Positions 61,704 through 64,000 of a stretch of DNA of 64,000 bases are shown piece after piece. This DNA comes from Flavobacteriaceae bacterium UBA5534 (GTDB taxonomy: Bacteria; Bacteroidota; Bacteroidia; Flavobacteriales; Flavobacteriaceae), in assembly GCA_002426015.1 (NCBI GenBank), contig DINS01000021.1:62001-126000 (forward strand), given 5' to 3'. Each line of letters starts with the position of its first letter. Position 1 is the stretch's first letter. A program made the translations under genes and the position numbers. The notes under the pieces were generated by a model. The model saw only the letters and a list, made by a program, of their open reading frames with translations, made no database searches and had not been told where the DNA came from.

Positions 61704-64000
61704 ATGAAACAATTTATAATCGTATTTGTACTTCTCACCTCTTCATTTATCATAGGACAAACCAATGGTTCTATTACGGGAAAATTAATAGATAAAGAAT
61801 ATAACGACGAACCTTTACCATTTGCCAACGTACTGATAAAAGGGACCACGACAGGTACCACTTCAGATATTGAAGGCCTTTATGTTTTTGAAAACTTAAA
61901 CCCTGGAGATTATGTTCTTGTTTTTAGTTTTGTTGGTTATGAAACTCAAGAAATTCCTGTAAAAGTTGATGCCGGAAAAGTAACAACTGTCAATATATCA
62001 ATGGGAGCAAGTGCCGCTTCGTTGGATGAGGTCGTCATTACAACTACCACAAGAAAAGAAAGTGAAGCTGCTCTATTATTGGACCAAAAAAAAGCTGTCG
62101 AAATTAAGCAAAGTATTGGTGCAGAAGAATTATCTCGCAAAGGAGTAAGCAACGCTGCAGGTGCAGTGGCAAAAATATCTGGAGTGTCCAAACAAGAAGG
62201 GTCTAGCAATGTATATGTTAGAGGTTTGGGTGATAGATACCTTAATACAACTATGAATGGTTTGTCACTTCCATCTAATGATATTAACAAGAAGAATATA
62301 AATCTCGATTTGTTTTCGACAGATGTTATTGAAAACATTTCGGTAAGCAAGACCTATGCTGCCAGATTTTATGCCGATTTCTCTGCTGGTAATATCGATA
62401 TTTCTTCAAAAGAATATACAGGTAGTGGTTTTTTTGATGTTGCACTAGGTTCGGGATTCAATACAAGAGCTATTGACAAAAACTTCCTCAAAAATGAAGG
62501 TACTGGATATGTTGGAGATTACTCAAGGTATAATCACAATCCTTTTGCTGTCATTCTTTCTCATGGTGTAGATCCTGTAAATGCGGGAACTCCAGTGAAT
62601 ATTGGCGTGAGTCTTTCTGGCGGAAAATCATTTGATTTTAAAAATGATTCTCGATTAAGCTTATTTCTTACTGCCTCTTTTGAAAATGATTATGAATACA
62701 GAGATGGTGTTGTTGCTGACTACACTGGGGGCTATAATAAGTTGTTTAGTGATTCCGAACAGTATAATTATTCAACAACATCGACTGCTATGGCAACTGC
62801 TGTTTATAGAATTGATGACAATAATAAAATAAAATACACATCATTATTTACCAATAGTTCGTCGGATCAGGTTGGATTCTATGGCGTTGATGGGCAAGGA
62901 ATTTTATATGATTTCTCTGATGAACCTAGCGGCTATTTTCAAAGTAACTACCAATTCAATCAAGATATCGTACTTGTTAACCAATTGATGGGAGAACATG
63001 CCTCTGGAAAATTTGATTTAGATTGGGGTTTTGGTCATAATAGAGTCTTGGCTCACGAACCAGACAGAAAACGTTTTACATTATTAAATTATGATGCATT
63101 ACTGGATAATGATTCTTCAACTAGCCCAAACTTTGCTCAAAATAACAACTTCAACAATCAACGTTATTTTCAAAATATAGAAGATGAAGAACTAAATAGT
63201 CGATTGTCCTTAACTTTTAATGCCACAGAACGATTTAAAGTTATCCTTGGATATGACGGAAAATCTAGAGAACGTAATTTTGATAACTCCAGATATGGTT
63301 ATAAAAACATAGACACCGATACTTATACCATTACTGATATTCTTAATTTGAACAGCTTGTTCAATACACAGAATTTTATAGATGGCCTTTATCAAACTCA
63401 CGTTTTTAATCCTATCAGTCCAGAGTATGGCATTACCCAAACCAACTTTCCGGGAAAGCTTGAGAACACTTATAAAGGAAATTTAAATATTCATGCTGGA
63501 TTTCTTTCTGCAGAAATCGCTGTAAGCAACAAATGGTTATTTGTTCCAGGTGTGAGATGGGAAAATTATGATCAGCGCATTGACTATAATGCCATTAACT
63601 TATCACCTAGTGACCTAGGTTTTGCTGAATCAAAAGAGACTTTTATTTTACCTAGTTTAAATATCAAATACAGTGTCAACGAAGACCAAAATTTACGTTT
63701 AGCTGCGAGCAAGACGATTTCTTTCCCAGAGTTTAAAGAAATAGCTCCTTTCGTCTATGAAGGCATTAGTTATAGAATTGGTGGTAACCAAGATTTATTA
63801 GGCACCAATACAGGTGTGAACCTGACAGACAAAGCCTATTCAGATGTATATAATGTCGATATAAAATACGAATGGTTCATTAGTAGAGGAGAAATTATTT
63901 CATTTGGTGTTTTCGGAAAACAGATTAATGACCCAATCAATTTAGTCTTGGCTGCTGATGCTACTGGGACTCAACGTTACTTTAGAACAGGTGAAAAGGC
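61704..64000 (+). CDS. TonB-dependent receptor, 3' truncated by window edge
   Basis: The frame opens at ATG 61704 and is open to the end (765 codons and 2 bases). The protein begins with a signal peptide (MKQFIIVFVLLTSSFIIGQ). A carboxypeptidase-regulatory-like domain (about 20-110: ITGKLIDKEY, GTTTGTTSDIEGLY, YVLVFSFVGYE) follows, then the plug domain (about 115-240: SLDEVVITT as TonB box region, and VYVRGLGDRYLNTTMNG), then the start of the barrel. Such receptors import iron complexes, vitamins, sugars or phosphate compounds; nothing in the visible part decides which. The region just upstream carries 11-bp-spaced repeats. Confidence 0.93.
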   Translation, partial: MKQFIIVFVLLTSSFIIGQTNGSITGKLIDKEYNDEPLPFANVLIKGTTTGTTSDIEGLYVFENLNPGDYVLVFSFVGYETQEIPVKVDAGKVTTVNISMGASAASLDEVVITTTTRKESEAALLLDQKKAVEIKQSIGAEELSRKGVSNAAGAVAKISGVSKQEGSSNVYVRGLGDRYLNTTMNGLSLPSNDINKKNINLDLFSTDVIENISVSKTYAARFYADFSAGNIDISSKEYTGSGFFDVALGSGFNTRAIDKNFLKNEGTGYVGDYSRYNHNPFAVILSHGVDPVNAGTPVNIGVSLSGGKSFDFKNDSRLSLFLTASFENDYEYRDGVVADYTGGYNKLFSDSEQYNYSTTSTAMATAVYRIDDNNKIKYTSLFTNSSSDQVGFYGVDGQGILYDFSDEPSGYFQSNYQFNQDIVLVNQLMGEHASGKFDLDWGFGHNRVLAHEPDRKRFTLLNYDALLDNDSSTSPNFAQNNNFNNQRYFQNIEDEELNSRLSLTFNATERFKVILGYDGKSRERNFDNSRYGYKNIDTDTYTITDILNLNSLFNTQNFIDGLYQTHVFNPISPEYGITQTNFPGKLENTYKGNLNIHAGFLSAEIAVSNKWLFVPGVRWENYDQRIDYNAINLSPSDLGFAESKETFILPSLNIKYSVNEDQNLRLAASKTISFPEFKEIAPFVYEGISYRIGGNQDLLGTNTGVNLTDKAYSDVYNVDIKYEWFISRGEIISFGVFGKQINDPINLVLAADATGTQRYFRTGEK

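Overview
This 64 kb window is a chromosomal segment of a member of the Bacteroidetes, almost certainly a (probably marine) Flavobacteriaceae. The reasons are AT-rich DNA; promoters of the type TTG-N18/19-TAnnTTTG; few Shine-Dalgarno sequences; an rpoN/PAP2-like pair; a TolQ/TolR cluster with a PorT-like barrel gene behind it; many DUF5686-like, PorT-like and TonB-receptor outer-membrane proteins; and FucP-type sugar transport. The genus cannot be fixed from the sequence alone. I see no prophage, insertion sequence or CRISPR array. The gene at the left edge (GH92 mannosidase) lacks its 5' end and the gene at the right edge (TonB-dependent receptor) lacks its 3' end.

Layout. 1-4.5 kb: an N-glycan catabolic group (GH92 alpha-mannosidase, FucP-like sugar transporter, lipoprotein aspartylglucosaminidase). 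4.5-6.4 kb: an aldehyde dehydrogenase and a small secreted protein. 6.4-12.5 kb: a cyanophycin locus with divergent cphA and cphB, two membrane proteins behind cphB, and a convergent isoaspartyl peptidase. 12.6-15.4 kb: polA. 15.4-18.4 kb: a pair made of a phosphatidylserine-decarboxylase-like (PsiD-like) enzyme and a 584-residue protein I cannot assign. 18.5-20.6 kb: a membrane adenylate cyclase with a 7TMR-DISM sensor. 21.0-25.3 kb: rplM-rpsI-rpsB-tsf-pyrH-frr, separated by several hairpin terminators. 25.4-32.8 kb: an outer-membrane barrel, an RND-superfamily exporter, asnS, rpoN and a PAP2-like membrane protein. 32.9-38.1 kb (minus strand): tatD, ansA, tRNA-Ser(GGA), a TolQ/TolR energising cluster and a PorT-like barrel gene.

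38.1-39.8 kb: a retropepsin-like protease, a NarL-type response regulator and, directly behind it, two tandem copies of a roughly 124-bp unit made of a palindrome, a promoter-like stretch and a terminator. These look like paired small-RNA genes and are followed by a 36-residue membrane peptide; this is the least explained structure in the window. 39.8-44.9 kb (minus): odhA, an M23 peptidase and odhB. 45-46.8 kb: a small barrel protein, an unknown 115-residue protein and a polyprenyl diphosphate synthase. 46.9-53.7 kb: a TetR-TolC-adaptor-RND efflux operon. 53.8-61.5 kb: aspS, a ClC protein lacking the gating glutamate, a small membrane protein, tadA, dxs, a 54-residue membrane protein and dgt. 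61.7-64 kb: a TonB-dependent receptor preceded by repeats reminiscent of a Pho box.

Most of the window is housekeeping. The more novel parts are the tandem small-RNA-like units beside the response regulator, the PsiD-like decarboxylase with its unknown partner, and the cyanophycin locus with its associated membrane proteins.
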